DNA of 64,000 nt from Takakia lepidozioides (GCA_030704615.1 CM060732.1:65391053-65455052); one strand, 5' to 3'. Positions 1-12,464 are shown, counted from the stretch's first letter. The notes: a model not told the origin generated them from the sequence alone. Numbers and translations are program-made.

Positions 1-11
1 CACACACATCG

Positions 12-320
12 TTGTTGTATCGCTGGAATTGTTGCGAGTGGATGTATGATGAGTGCATAGTTGAAAACTTCACGCGTGGACGGACTGGCTCAGAAAGTGG
101 GGACATTCTCTTCAGTTATGAGGATGAGGAGGGGGAACACAGGGCCCACTGTGAAAATGTCTTTCTACAAAGGGGCGCTATCGATAAACACGACATCCTC
201 GTTAGTTTCAACCGGGCGACAGAAACCGCTGACATTTTGTTCAAATATCGGCACCCGGTCACTCAGGAGGTCCTTGAGAGGCCAGTTCGAGTTCCTTCTT
301 CTTGGGCAAGGGGACCATAG
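12..320 (+). CDS. small orphan protein, element-associated family (copy 1)
   Basis: A 102-codon ORF near the left edge, so upstream sequence may be missing. I do not recognise a named domain. It aligns by eye with two other ORFs here (11904-12335 and 51553-52223): an N-terminal Cys-containing segment (NCCEW here, CCGEF and ICGDF in the others), then a strand-like block (GDILFSYEDEEG), then a second block (HDILVSFNRATETADILFKY). Hydrophobic positions and spacing are kept while charged loops differ, which suggests a small beta-rich protein. It lies just beyond the 3' end of the minus-strand transposase A, on the opposite strand. It could be the tail of a neighbouring element instead of part of A. 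Function unknown. Confidence 0.4.
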   Translation: MLYRWNCCEWMYDECIVENFTRGRTGSESGDILFSYEDEEGEHRAHCENVFLQRGAIDKHDILVSFNRATETADILFKYRHPVTQEVLERPVRVPSSWARGP

Positions 321-718
321 GTCATGCATGCTAGAGTAGACATGTTTCGACTCGCCGACACTCATGGCACATACATTTTGATTCAGAAATCAAGTAGCTT
401 CCATGTGCCATATGGGGAATATACATGCTTGGATAATCTTCTGTTAAGGTTTTTTGCAATTCACTGCCAGTATGCTGGGACGTGTCCTTTGTCGTATGGA
501 TTGCTGTTTGCACAAGGTGCAGTATGCAAATGCTGGAATGTGCAGTAGGACCCTTCCCACTGGGACACAGAACTAGCAATCTTGTAAAGGCATCACATTT
601 GCAGAACACTGACAATGTATTGGTAGCAAATTGGAGTCTTCTCATAAAGGTGGACGAAAACGCCAGGATGGGCTGCGAAATCACCACAAATTGAATGAAG
701 AGCAGTAACAAGGAAGCA
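321..718. other. no recognised gene; 3' side of transposase A
   Basis: The last exon of transposase A, carrying the SWIM finger in copy C, would be expected here on the minus strand after the donor at about 764. I find no CxC...CxH signature in any frame, so that exon is either deleted or too decayed to see. Confidence 0.4.
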
Positions 719-3700
719 CTATGCAGTATACAGACCAATAACGGCGCTGAAATAGGCCACAATACCTGTGTATCTCCACACAATGTACCTCTCCACCAGT
801 CGAAACCCTACACGTCCTAGAGCGTCTGCCTCCTCCAGGGAAAGATCTGTACCAGTTGCCACAGGCCAGACTGGTGGTGGTTCAGGCATGCCTTGTACAC
901 CATACTTGGGCTTGCCGAACACACACGACATGATGTCATGCCTGCAGAACCAAAACTCCTTCAGTGTGGCCTCCACAAACTTTGCACACACAAATCTCCC
1001 TGTGAAGCAAGGGGCAGGCACACCGCCCTGCGGGCTCCTCCGAATCATCTCATTGCATCTTTGGTTGGTGTCGACACGAACAGCACAACATTTGCCACAA
1101 AATGACGGACGGGTCCGTGCAATTCTCCACTGCGAGGCCGACACATCTCGCTCCACGATTGGAATGCTATATTGGGTAACGATAATAGGAGCAACATGCT
1201 CATCCTCGGCATGCTGTCCCGAGTCTGGCAGCGATTCCATGGATGCTGCAGGAGAGGGGGTACGAGTCCTGCTGGGAGGAGGCGTGGGATGCTACATCGT
1301 TGCGCCCCGAGGTTGAGTGCGGATGTTCATATCTGATCTCCATGAATCCCCGTCGCCTTCGGGCATGTCCTCAATTCTTCTCTTCATCACCGGCCGGCTG
1401 CGGACATCGCCCTCCAGGCAGTTCCCCCGACTGTGTAACGACGTTGACCTTATTGTTTCCCGCAATGCAGCAGTCCATTTTTTGGGATCGGTCAAACGAT
1501 GCGCCGCCCTCATTAGCATCTCCTGCCTGTCTAATCCGATACCCCATTGCTTTCCTCCCAGAAATTGGTAGTAACGAGATTGTTGCACGATGGCCCTCAC
1601 AATATCTTCTGTTGTTGCTGTCAACATGTCAACGAGATGTGCCGCAGAGGAAGCACGCTAGGAAGAGTGCACCGATTCGGCCATGTTCGTTGTCGGCATA
1701 TCCGTGTCATCCTCCAAGCTCATATCCTGTTGAAGGAAATTAGAAATGTCACTCATTGTGGAGAATGTCCAAGCACAAACAGAACAATTGTCAAGTACAG
1801 AAATGTGTTACCTGTCTCATGTAGTCTCCAAACTGGCGGAATCTATAGTGCCACCACGCAAGCCACGTTTGCAGTTCTGGCTGATCTTTCACATCCACTG
1901 CCCCTGAAGACACCCACCAGGCGCGTATGGTTGCAAACTCGGTCTCCGCCTCGTCGATGGAATTCGCATTTTTCCACGCAAGACACATACTGATATGATC
2001 CTACCGGTGGCGTGACGCCACGAACCTTTTCGTGTTTTGCGTCAAACTCTGCGTGAAGTGGAACCCGCAAGATCTCTCCTTACCTTCCATTGGAGTCTTT
2101 GGGTCGTCCCCATATACCCTCCTCATTGCAGCGCCCACCTCACCTGCAGCCATGAAGCCCCTAAAATCAGGAGGGGGCAACTTCGCTCTCGCCATTTGCT
2201 CATTAATTCCGCGCCACATATGCAACTCCAAATCTGTGTCTTCTCCTTTCATTTCACAGATAACAATGGTCATCAACTTTCTGCAATGTGGGTCGTATAC
2301 ATGTGCCCCCATTGTCACCCAATCGTGGTTGGTAATTCGCCTGATGTGGTCGAACATGACCCAGCAATTTGAGAGGTCAGCGCTCCCCGGTCCGCACGTT
2401 GACATCTTAAATATGAAGCACTTGTCCGTCTCTGAGCCTTGACCAGGAAAGAAGCTGCCCTGGATGAAGTCGTACCGTACCGCATGTGCGCTTCACTTCC
2501 AAGATGGAGTGCATGTCTGATCCTCTTCCGATTCGTTTCTTGCAGCCGACAATGTGGTTCCTGACATTGGGGCTGCACACATGGGAGACAGCTTCCTGCA
2601 GCTCCTTCATGTCCCCCTCGCCCAGCTTCTCCTTTGTGCTTCCGTCCTCCGACATTATTCTGCCAATTGCAATTCTATGTGCGGATGCGAGCTGTATCTG
2701 CTTTGGTTTTGCTCCCGGCCTGAACCTCACCTCCTCCTTGATAATATTGAAAAGCGACTCTGCAATTGCCTCTGGCGACGGGGTGGTCATGCTTTCCGAT
2801 GTGAATGCATGCTCTGGTGCACGCTGGGCCGACGGTCCCGACGTAGTACTGCTTGGCGTTGCACACTGCCATACACGTAGGGCTGCGTTGCAATGGGCAC
2901 ACTTGAACGTCCCTTCAGGAACTCTACCTTGAGGCCAAAATGGGGTCGACGAATTGCCAATCCAGTCAGTCTCATTCCGGGTGCCTTTGCTTGTGTAATG
3001 GTAACATGTGCTCGAGAAACATTTAAGATGCCCAGCACACAATACATATCTCACTCGAACTCCATCACCCAGGTTGGACGATGAAGTTTTGGTGACACAC
3101 CAAGGGTGGCCATCATGTTTCCTGTTCATTCCTGCCAGCATGCCGTCTGGGCCTGCGTCTGCTGGCACTGGAGGGAACTCGTAGATAGCATTCCCATCCA
3201 CAACTTCAGGCAAAGTTTCCACATAATGGATTGGAGTTTTGTCGAATCAAGCCTAAGAAGGTCACTGGAGCGGGAACCCGTTGTCTTCATCCTCCGCAAT
3301 ATGTCGATTACTGAGCGGACGGAAGTTGAGTCGGAGGGTGTGTGCTCATTGTTTGCCGACTTTTGAACACTCCTAGTGACGGACGACTTCGAAACATACG
3401 ATGGAAGGACCATACAGTCTTCATCGTCACTGGATAAGTCGTGGACGACTGTTTCCCCTGTTTTCCTGGATTTCCCCTTTCACATGTTTGGGCTCTCTGC
3501 TTGTGAAGAGGTGCCCACATCCTTCATGGCAGACTTCACATCTTGCACGCCAGACCCTCTTGTGGAAGGAGGATCAACCAAGTTCCAGCGTGGGAACTCT
3601 TTAGGCACGATTTCACCAATTGCACTGTACCGGATGGATTCAGAAGCTGGGAGCCGCCACTCTTTGCCCTTTCTGAAATGCATGCAGAATGACGGCACTT

Positions 3701-3860
3701 TCCAGAAAATTTCCATAAGCATCCTTTATCTCCTCTTCCAAAAACACCGTTCCAGGGCGGAGCCCGAACTTCACACACAAGTACTGCTCAGTGACAATCG
3801 CAAATCCTTGGTCGCGGGTATTTTAGCTTTCAAGAGAATCAGGATGGAAGTACACGTTTA
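719..3860 (-). pseudogene. Mutator-like transposase, element A (decayed)
   Basis: Collinear on the minus strand with the better preserved transposase at 38501-42015. Pieces in order: N-terminal block (about 3830-3540), WRKY/GCM1-like zinc finger with CAGHLKC (about 3000) and HDHP (about 2790), catalytic-core block with MFDHIRR (about 2350), a helical block ending at a conserved donor (1812, ATGAGACAG then GTAACA), and a second exon from about 1630 to 764 ending ACAG then GTATTG. Reading needs several frame changes (about 2875, 2765, 2450, 1290). The Asp in the second catalytic block (FMADS in copy C) is Ala here (FMAAG). No SWIM exon is found. Not a functional transposase. It is divergent from the ParB-methyltransferase gene at 5736, with a palindrome array between them. 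Confidence 0.75.
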
Positions 3861-4119
3861 CCCAAACACGGAGTCCATGTTGAAAACGGTACCTCTCGAT
3901 ACGCTCCGCAGCGAAGTCCTGCAATGAGAAGAGTGTGTCCTACAGAATACCACAATCATTTTCTGGAGGATTCTGTATCCAACAGGATGGGTGATCAGTG
4001 CACGTATGGATGAAGGTGTGTAACGTACGTTACAAATACGGACGACCACATCAAGTTCACATCGGATATTTGGTGCATGAATTGTGATGTACCACCAGTT
4101 GGGCTACAATAAATCAGGC

Positions 4120-5485
4120 CTTCTCATGAATTTCGGCACCGAAATCTGGATGAACATCTCTGTAATGTAACAGATTTGGAAGCTAGGGGATGAATTCCGG
4201 CGACAGAAATCGTAATTTGTTCACCTCATGAAACTGAGCAAGCACCCGACGGATGGATTTCGGTGCCGAAATTCGGATGAACATGTTCTTCATGAAATTG
4301 TTTCTGCACATAAGGGTTGAATTTCGGTGCCGACATCCGAATGACAGTAATCCTGAATCGGCAGTAGGGATAAATTTCGGCGCCGAAATTCATTCATCTT
4401 CTCTTTTTCCGACCCTAATTCTGCTGTCCGGATGGATTTCGGCGTCGAAATTCATCCGAAGTCCTCCCTTCATTTTTTTTTCATGTGCGACAGATGAGTT
4501 TCGGCGCCGAAATTCATCCGAAGTCATCCCTCCAATTTCTTTTAAGGGTTTGAGCGCTAGATTTTGGCGCCGAAATTCATCCAATGCCCTCCATCCAACA
4601 TTTATTTCTCTTTGAAATGGATGAATTTCGGCGCCGAAATTCATCCTTACTGTCCACAATGGATAACTCTAATATTACATTTTCTATGCGACGGATGAAT
4701 TTCGGCGCCGAAATTCGTCCATACCCGACACTTACTTCTTGCTTCTGGATGATGTAATGTTCCGAAATTCGTTTGAAATAACCCATTCCGACGAAGATAA
4801 CACGAATATTCTGCATTAAATGGAGAAATCGGCACATTCACCCCTTATGTCTACAAAAGGCCGTTATCCAGTGACGAAAGGGGATATTTTTTTCATGTTG
4901 GGGGAAAATTAATTGCATTTTAGCCGTTGTTTTCATTTGAAACTGACAGTATCCATTAAGTGGTCATTTTTCGCACGGGACGTTGCCGCACATAAAGTAT
5001 AATTCCGGCGCCGAAATTATAGTTAACTGTCCAGACATGGCAAGTCCAACAGGCATGGACAGCAACCGTGAGGGGCAATGATGGCGGCAAAGCGTAGCAT
5101 GGTGCCGATTTAGTCTTCGCGTTGGATGAATTTCGGCGCCGAAATATGGATGAAATGTGCCCAAGTGCAGCCGTCTCCACTATCCTGGAATTAATTCCGT
5201 CTCCGATATCCGACTGACAGGTTTGCTCATGACGGATGAGGACTGGGGAAGCGATGAATTGCGGCGCCGAAATTCATAAGTTTGTGTATGAAAGCACTTG
5301 CATAGGATGAATTTCGGCGCCGAAATTCATCCGTCCCTGATGAAACATACTGACCTGACTGTTCAATGTTATAGGCAGGGGATTTTCATGGCGGTTGGGT
5401 TTCATGATGTGCGGATATTTCATTCAATGCCGGCTGCTCCAGGAACAGCATCCGGTGAACGGAACTGTATTTCGGTGCCGCAATT
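4120..5485. repeat. phased palindrome array A1 (core ATTTCGGCGCCGAAAT)
   Basis: About sixteen full or degenerate copies of ATTTCGGCGCCGAAAT lie between the divergent transposase A and ParB-methyltransferase A genes. Best copies extend to a perfect 28-bp palindrome (4619-4646 and 5305-5332). Centres I read: 4137, 4200, 4264, 4328, 4381, 4443, 4505, 4568, 4632, 4706, then 5009, 5137, 5201, 5265, 5318. Steps are mostly 62-64 bp, with 53 and 74, which is close to 6, 5 and 7 helical turns. Spacer sequence is not conserved, so this is not an ordinary tandem repeat; the sites look individually maintained. A role as binding site or promoter element is inference. Confidence 0.85.
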
Positions 5486-5735
5486 CGGATAAAGCGTCTT
5501 GTACTGGTGGCTTGAACAGGCACGCGTCGTGTTCCAGTCGACTTCATCCGTGCGAACGTGTCAGGGGTCGCAATCTCTTCATCACCCATACGGCAGAAAG
5601 TGGTGGACGGTGACAACGCTTCGGGAGATGTGGCTGCTTACGCATCTGCTCGTGCACAGTGGTTGCATGTTCCACCGCTTTGCTCTCTCGCTCCTTGCCT
5701 TTCTGCAATGACATTCTCCTGCGTTTCCTCTCCTT

Positions 5736-8700
5736 ATGCAGCATAGTGATAGCATAGAGTTTGTGGAAGGTCAGGCGACTCCACCAAAGAGAAGGAGGAC
5801 GCGGGATTTTGGAAAGCCGCCGACGACACGACTTAAGCTCCGTCTCATGCAAGAAATGCAGACCTCGTTATCCGGAGACTCGGATCGCCCACCAGTGAGA
5901 GATTCGTGCTTCGCGGATGTGAAGCACTCCATACGCACTATTCCTTTTACACCTTTTTTTTTGCGTGCAGTGTGTCATGTTTTCCTATTTGTTTGACATG
6001 GGAGCTGGGGAGGGATCGCAGGGGGGCGAGGCAACACAGTCAACTTTGGATACTCTTGCCCGGGTGCTGCGCTCGCAAGGTGGAAGTGCATCGAGGCAGA
6101 CGACTCCTCATTCAACACCTCAGATATCGCCTCAGAAAAGCCCACCTAGAGTCCGGAAGCCGAGGAAGCAGAAGGAGCCCATGGCTTCGCCAGGAAAAAC
6201 CACTAGGGAGACTGGAAGCGGAGATATTGGGTTTGCAGGCAGTTTCAGAAAACACGGATGCGGTGGAGGCCGCTGGAGATGTCGGAGTCGGATCTGCAGA
6301 AGGGCGGCCCATTGAGTTGACAGAAGCACGGGACGACAACGTGGTGCGACTTGACGACGATCAGAACCTGCTGGAGGAGCAAAACCTCGAGGACAGTAGA
6401 CAAGCTGGTGAGAGGGGTGAGGGAAGTGAGAGAGGTGATAGAAGTAAGAAACTGGTGGCGGGTATGCTCATGAGCGCACGAGACATGAACATAGCAGCAA
6501 ACAGGTTGTTGGCACAGACTCATAGCAACATAGGCCGCGTTTTGGGCTCCATGGTGTATCTGGAGAACCTGAAAGCACCTTTGTGTTGCATGGTTAGCCT
6601 TCCAGTTGTAAGGCAAGCACTGCCAGGGGACATCGATCGACTAAAGCACAACTTCAGAGAGGGGTACAGACGGGGGTCGGCAGCATTCTACGTTTCCATT
6701 GAGAATGACCAGGGTGTCACAAGGGGCCCCACTGCAGAGGAGCTTCAGAATTGGAGCCCCCACTGGCACACTGTAAATGCCGAGTTTGAAGCCTCTCTGA
6801 AGACTAATCCCACATTCGCACACATAGAAGGGAAGATATTCTTCGTTTGGGACGAGAACCACAGGATGCTTGCCTGGACAGAGTACATTGCTGAAAATGC
6901 ATCCGCAAGATATCAATTGGCATTACATGGTGGACTGCATTGTCATGAAGGTGGACGTCAGGGACAGAGGACTGCTGAAGGGTGCCATGGCGGATATAAA
7001 TATGTAAGTATACAACTACATCCTTGTGTACTGCCTATTGCGGCGCCAAAATAGACAATGTTCTTGACTGTCATGCACTCTATGAACTGGAAATTGGATT
7101 GTTGTGCCGAAATCTGGTTATTTTTGTATCATATTTTCATGTTGTTCCTTTTTTTTTTTCTCCATGGCAGGGAAACAGAGAGGGCCTTCGTGGAAACTCA
7201 TCTGGCACATACGCTCTACAGAGTGCAAGAAGTGGGAACAGCACCGCTGACGGACTTCCAAAAATCCCTCGATCCCGAGCTGTACACGAAGTCCCTTGCG
7301 AAAGCGGATTGCACCTGGTACCGATTAACACTGGACGCCATGGTGGAGATCCTCTATTCGGTGAGGTTCATCTCAAATTTCCCGATTTAATGCTATTTGT
7401 TGCAGGGATCAGTGGCCTGACTGTATCCGCTGGGTATGGGAATGCAGACGAACATTAGGGATGATTTGGCCTATGCCAAAAGGCAATTCTTTGATAATGA
7501 TGCCCCCAACAAGGCGGACGCGTCGATAGAGAGTCACATTGTGTAGGCAGGGAGGCAATCACGGACCAAGTACAGGTCCAAACTTGTTAAGCAAGTTGCA
7601 ATCGTTGACCCTGGTCTTGGTGCCGAGTTCCTGGCGGAGATAGGACTGCATTACTCCAGACCCATGAAGGAAATGTCCATGGAGAAACTTCATCACATCG
7701 CAGTGTCCTGTGTTGAGCCGGCGGAGAAGGTAAGCATGTGTTTGTTCTTGTTTTGTGTCTTCTCGCGATTCTCATGATGAAGTTCTTATGTCTGACCAAT
7801 GTTAGGCCATGCAGACGAGGTGGCTGCGAATCTGGAACGGCCATTCAAACACGAAGCTGTTGTACCACTTTCCCATTGAGCCAACAGACGACAAAATGAA
7901 CGACTGGCTCAATGTGATGACTTGGTGGCATCAGGTATAATTTCCTCCTCTTCTGTGTGTTGGACATCATCGCAATTTCAAATTCATGAATGTTTTGGAA
8001 ACCTGCACTGCTGCAGGTACTGACCCATGCCTAGGAGCAATTGGATTGCAACACCACCACTTTCAAGTTACAGATCAACTGGACGAAACCGGAGACAATG
8101 GAGATTTACGTGCAGTCCTGGCGAGGGCGCTTCACAAACCTCTTTTTCAGAGAAATTGCAAAGGCAAGACGCAGCGTATACATTGAAGAGCGGGAGGGTG
8201 CCGACAAAGCGACAATGCGTGTCCTGTTCAGGTAATCTGCTGCCAATGCATCCCCCTATTTGCAGTTTTGATGATTTAGCTAAGCAGCGGTGGGTATTGC
8301 GGCGCCGAAATATACCTCTGCAAGATGTGAGTGTTGGGTAATTGGGGCACGGTCCACTGCGTATTTCGGTGCCGAAATACCTTGTGCATTGAGAACTTCC
8401 TCTTGCATAATGCATCAGTAGAATGATTTTTGTTGAACTGCCTCGTGATTGCAGGTACATAAACTTTGCACTCATTCCGTCCGGAGCCATTCAAAAGGTT
8501 CCACCATTCTTCCTAGTGTGGAGGACACCTGGAGGTCGTGGTACGATGTACACAGAAGTAATGGCGAAGGAGTGGCATGCCGAGCATTTGGTAGACTGTC
8601 CCTGGTATGTGGATTTCCCAAGTGGGACCGTTGACCTCTCGGAGGTTAACTTGAAGAAGGAAGCGAATGCCAGGGCTATGAAGGCGCAATCGGATCCCCA

Positions 8701-10916
8701 ACCAGAGGACGCGGAAAGACTGAAAGCAGAGGAGGCAGCCAAGCAGAAAGCACTAAGAAAGTCAGCCAAGGTGGCAGCGTTGGCGAAGGAGCAGATGGAG
8801 AAGCAGGCAGCTGAGCAGCCCAAGGACAGGAAGAAAAGAACGTGCAAACAGGGGCAAGAGACAAAGACCCCCACACCCAAGAAGAAGAAGCAGCAACATA
8901 GTCAGCCAGATGACGAGGATTCCGACGACGTTTTCCAGCAGGATAACACCCAGGGGGCCACACCTCGTCCAAAAATTCACAAGGGCCAGCGCTCCGGGGG
9001 TTCGGCTGCGAAGAGATCACTATACAAGGATGCACCTGGCAGACCCTACCGTGCGGTGCACATTGCGGGCAGGGAAGTCCTCAAAACACCCACAATTGTG
9101 GAGTGTGTTAATGAAAATTTCCTAACTGCTCTGACCAGAAGGCTGGAGAAACGAGATTGAGGAAGGCAATCGAGGCCCACCAGGGGAAGGGGAAGAGGAA
9201 GGCCACTGGCAATGATATGGAGGACACTCCTGGCTACACAAAGATGATGGAGTATTTTGTGGCGATGAGCCACGGCAAAAAGAGCACAGTCGGGGGCAGG
9301 GCGGTGAAAGCCTCCATCGACATGATCATTGTGGATATCCCGGATGGGCAGGAGATACTGGGGCTGGGCTCACTACCCTAGTGGAACAAGTACGACAAAA
9401 GATACTGGAGCCACACATTCGGGTTCGCAGCCAACATGTTGGACGACGACGGCTGTGTTGTTGTGCTAGCAGCCGATGGAGAAGTCACTGAGAATGATAT
9501 CAAAGTATGGACGGGGAGAAGTGCAGCACCCAACCTGAAAAAGATCTGGACTTGCATCAACACGCAGGGTCTTCTCAACGATGGTCAGAAGGTATGCTGC
9601 GGTTCTCCTCTGCTCTGCCAATTTCTGCGCCGAAATTGCCCATGTACGTGTAGGCCACCTCTCACGTTCTCATTTCCTTCTTTGCAGACTCTTATCTTTC
9701 AGGCATTCTGCTTCGTGAAGAAACATTCAAAATTCAAATTACGTCAAGCAGACTTGTTGATTCCACAGTTGATCCACTGGAGTATAACGTCCTGTTCAAC
9801 CATGTGGGAGAGAAGGACATGCTTTGTGATTTGTCGGGCAAGCCTTGGAGGTATGGCAGGACCAGGAGTCCTGCATTCATCCAGACGCTCGTGGAAACGT
9901 GTACGGCTGTTGAAGGCAGGGTCCTCGATGTCACTGCAAATACAGGTTAGAGCGTTAAGTGATTGCGGCACCGAAATTGACACCGTTTCCGATTGTGTAT
10001 GTTTGCTTGCGCGAGGAAGCGAGTCATTCTTGACTTTGGCTGTGGTTGTGTCGTATGAATTCGCAGGTGCCTGTATGTGGGCTGGAAGGATGTCGAACCG
10101 ATTTGTGTTCTCATTTGAGGGGGATATGGCCTTGTACGATTTCTATTTGGTGGGCCTACAGCGTCTGCCTCCGACTGAGGATCCCAAAAATGCAGAAGAG
10201 GACGTGGAAGGGGACGAGGAAGAGGAAGAGGAGGAAGTCCAGGAAATTCGTACGATGCAGGGGCGCCCGAAGCCGCTTCCTTCAATGCCTGTCTTCGAGT
10301 GAGTTGCACCATGGTAAGTGTATTGGTTTCGGTTGTAGGGACCATGCAACCTGCCGATGATTCCCTGTTTGAATGCTCTAATGTGCTTCATTATGTGTTT
10401 ATGCATACACTCAGCCTTGCAGAGTCGTCCGACGAGGAAATGCTGGGAGACTTGCCCGAATCGGACCTTGTTGCAGAGGAGGAGACAGAATCGCATCGGC
10501 CATTCTTTGCCAGAAAATCGTTTCTCGCGAGTCCCCAGAAGCCCTTTTTTCTACCAGCCTATGCAGACACGGCTGCCAGAGAAGCCATCAGGAGAGAGGA
10601 TAGGCCTACTCGGTTTGAGCAATTGATATTCGGGAATGAGCAGAGAATTATAATGAGGCGTGAGGCCAAACATGGAATTGTGAAAGGCAGAGTAGGCAAG
10701 TTCGTCATAGAATCCGCGTCCGAGAGCGAGGGGGATGATGAGGACAGTTCCGCACCCAGGTGGACAGTTCCAGCTGGTGAGGATGGTATTTTTGAGGGGA
10801 GGGCTTCTCAGAGTAACAGCGGTAGCAGCAGTGCAGGTTCGGAGGCAGGTGGAAGGCAGCCATCCTTGCATGAGGCCGGGGATGCATCGGACAGTGATCA
10901 TGGATCCTCACCATAG
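5736..10916 (+). pseudogene. ParB-like/methyltransferase-like fusion gene, element A (decayed)
   Basis: Multi-exon gene collinear with the intact copy at 42871-48508. Exons read: first part to 7003, then 7171-7360, 7448-7729, 7815-7934, 8017-8231, 8455-9590, about 9688-9945, about 10067-10300 and about 10415-10916. ParB-like block at about 6590-7003 with WDENHR (Gly of DGNHR replaced by Glu). The coiled, Lys/Glu-rich linker in the sixth exon contains NLS-like KKKK. DIPDG at about 9340; motif I block RVLDVTANTG spans the intron at about 9946, followed by FEGD. Broken by frameshifts (about 6240, 6929, 9155, 9752) and in-frame TAG stops at 7543, 8031 and 9379. The acidic C-terminal tail ends with an RWTVP-GED block also seen in copy B. 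Splice sites are still good, so loss seems recent. Confidence 0.8.
8295..8380. repeat. palindrome pair in intron 5 of ParB-methyltransferase A
   Basis: Two copies of the element A palindrome (8295-8314 TATTGCGGCGCCGAAATATA; 8361-8380 GTATTTCGGTGCCGAAATAC), centres 67 bp apart, inside the intron 8232-8454. Single degenerate copies also sit in other introns at about 7036, 9626 and 9962. Copies B and C carry their own palindrome arrays in this same intron. Confidence 0.8.
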
Positions 10917-11047
10917 CAAAGTCTCATTTGGATCCTTTTGTTGTATAGTTCTGAAACACTTAATGAAAATATTGACGATTTCAAAAATCATTGTGTTCAG
11001 ACTGCATGTCCGATTCCCTACATTTCTTCGGCCAACCACAATGTAAT

Positions 11048-11053
11048 AATAAA
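11048..11053 (+). terminator. poly(A) signal of ParB-methyltransferase A
   Basis: AATAAA about 130 bp after the TAG at 10914-10916, at a usual distance for a plant polyadenylation signal. Confidence 0.5.
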
Positions 11054-11159
11054 AGCAGAAGAGACGCAAACTTAAGTAAAGAACCCTACAAGTAATTTAT
11101 GCACACCAGCGAACCGCGAACTTGAAGCCATGAAAACCCTGCCGTTTTTAACATTCCTA

Positions 11160-11450
11160 TTGGGAATTTCGGCGCCGAAATAGCCCAGTGTGCGCCTTCA
11201 TAATATGGGCCTTATAAAATTCCACGAAGGAATTACTGCACCAAAATATCACAATGGAAGCCTTCAACACAGGGCACTTCAGCACATTCCACTTGGGTAT
11301 TTCGGCGCCGAAATAGCCCGCTCTACGCCATAAAATACGGCACTATATCACATTTCAAAAGGAAATTTCGGCGCCAAAATACCCCGGTGAATGTCTTCAA
11401 AACACCACTTTAGCACACTGCTCTTGGGAATTTCGGCGCCGAAATACCAA
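11160..11450. repeat. phased palindrome array A2
   Basis: Five copies of the element A palindrome downstream of the gene, GGCGCC-type centres at 11173, 11239 (degenerate), 11306, 11372 and 11437, spaced 65-67 bp. Flanks differ from those of the upstream array: GGAATTTC on the left and AAATAGCC or AAATACC on the right. Only the palindrome core is shared. Confidence 0.85.
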
Positions 11451-11903
11451 GGTCGGTGGTTTTAGGACGGCAATTTCTTCCCGTAATGTCGTGGCACCTT
11501 CTCTGTCAAGCCCCTTCTAGCCCCAGTCATTTTCGATCGCCTGTGTGGGTAGCCGTTGCTGGCCAATGGGGGCACGTATTGCCGTTGCCCCAGAGAAGAT
11601 CACCTGAGAAGGTTTTCCGCATTGGGTTTTCAATGTTTGCATCTCCGTGTTGAAAAACAACAGTGATTACTTGTCCCTCTCCATTCCCGGTGGGCGCACA
11701 CTTCCTCAACGCCGCCCTGTGTAAGTGCCTTCTGCATTCAACGGAGCGGGATTCGAGGATCGCGATTGCGTGAGCCGGTGATGGGAGACATTATGGTGGA
11801 GTTGGACTTCAGTGAAGGTACACGCAGGGTGACGAGTTTCCGAGCACTTCTGTGGGATTCTCTTTGGGTGAGGCCTGCCAGTGGACAACAGTGAATACTT
11901 GTT

Positions 11904-12335
11904 GTGCGAGATAGACCTGGAAAACGGAGTGTTCGTCTCTTCATCATGAGATGTTGCTGCGGCGAGTTCTGGAGGTCTTACTACCATAACTATGCTGCAC
12001 CTCCACAGTATTTGCTCCCGGATAGGGCTCTTGAGTTGCTCACTCACTCTTCTGGGCCAGGGAATATATTGTTGACACTAAGGGAGAATCGGAACAGGTT
12101 TGTCCTAGATGTTTGCGAATTTCACGACGCTGTGGAGGAGGTCCCAATAGGAGGCCTCCAATATCTGCATGTTTTCACGAACGTGACCTCTATAGATATC
12201 TTGTATCTTTATGTTTGCCATCTTAATCCAGAAAATGGCAATGCGCAGTGGACGACTACCGCACCACTCCTAATTCTGGACTTGTGGTTCGACGACTCGG
12301 TGGTTCGTGTTGTGGATGTCAACGCAACAGCATAG
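11904..12335 (+). CDS. small orphan protein, element-associated family (copy 2)
   Basis: 143 codons from 11904; a second Met at 11946 starts right at the conserved RCCCGEF block and may be the real start. An AATAAA at 12459-12464 follows the stop by about 120 bp, so this is a complete transcription unit by appearance. The layout matches the ORFs at 12-320 and 51553-52223: Cys/GEF segment, GNILLTLREN block, then LHVFTNVTSIDILYLY block. No signal peptide, membrane span or named fold is evident; alternating hydrophobic residues suggest beta strands. It follows palindrome array A2 in the same orientation as the ParB-methyltransferase gene. Function unknown. Confidence 0.5.
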   Translation: MRDRPGKRSVRLFIMRCCCGEFWRSYYHNYAAPPQYLLPDRALELLTHSSGPGNILLTLRENRNRFVLDVCEFHDAVEEVPIGGLQYLHVFTNVTSIDILYLYVCHLNPENGNAQWTTTAPLLILDLWFDDSVVRVVDVNATA

Positions 12336-12458
12336 CGCGGTAAGGATCATTGTGAAGGGTGATTGGAGGGCACAGGCTCCAGGATATGGTAGTTCCACAG
12401 GTTTCTTATGCCGCAGTGGTATTTCTGATGATGGAAGCTCGGAGTAGTCGCTGTACAA

Positions 12459-12464
12459 AATAAA
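12459..12464 (+). terminator. poly(A) signal of small orphan gene copy 2
   Basis: AATAAA downstream of the stop at 12335. The following 12465-12778 holds no gene; one degenerate copy of the element A palindrome lies at about 12659. Confidence 0.45.

Noticed and set aside
4120-5485. CRISPR array
   Set aside because: Repeats are palindromes of variable extent with 40-50-bp spacers in a eukaryotic context; no cas genes.
11456-11653. 65-codon ORF between array A2 and the small orphan gene
   Set aside because: No similarity to anything else here, no supporting signals; likely chance.
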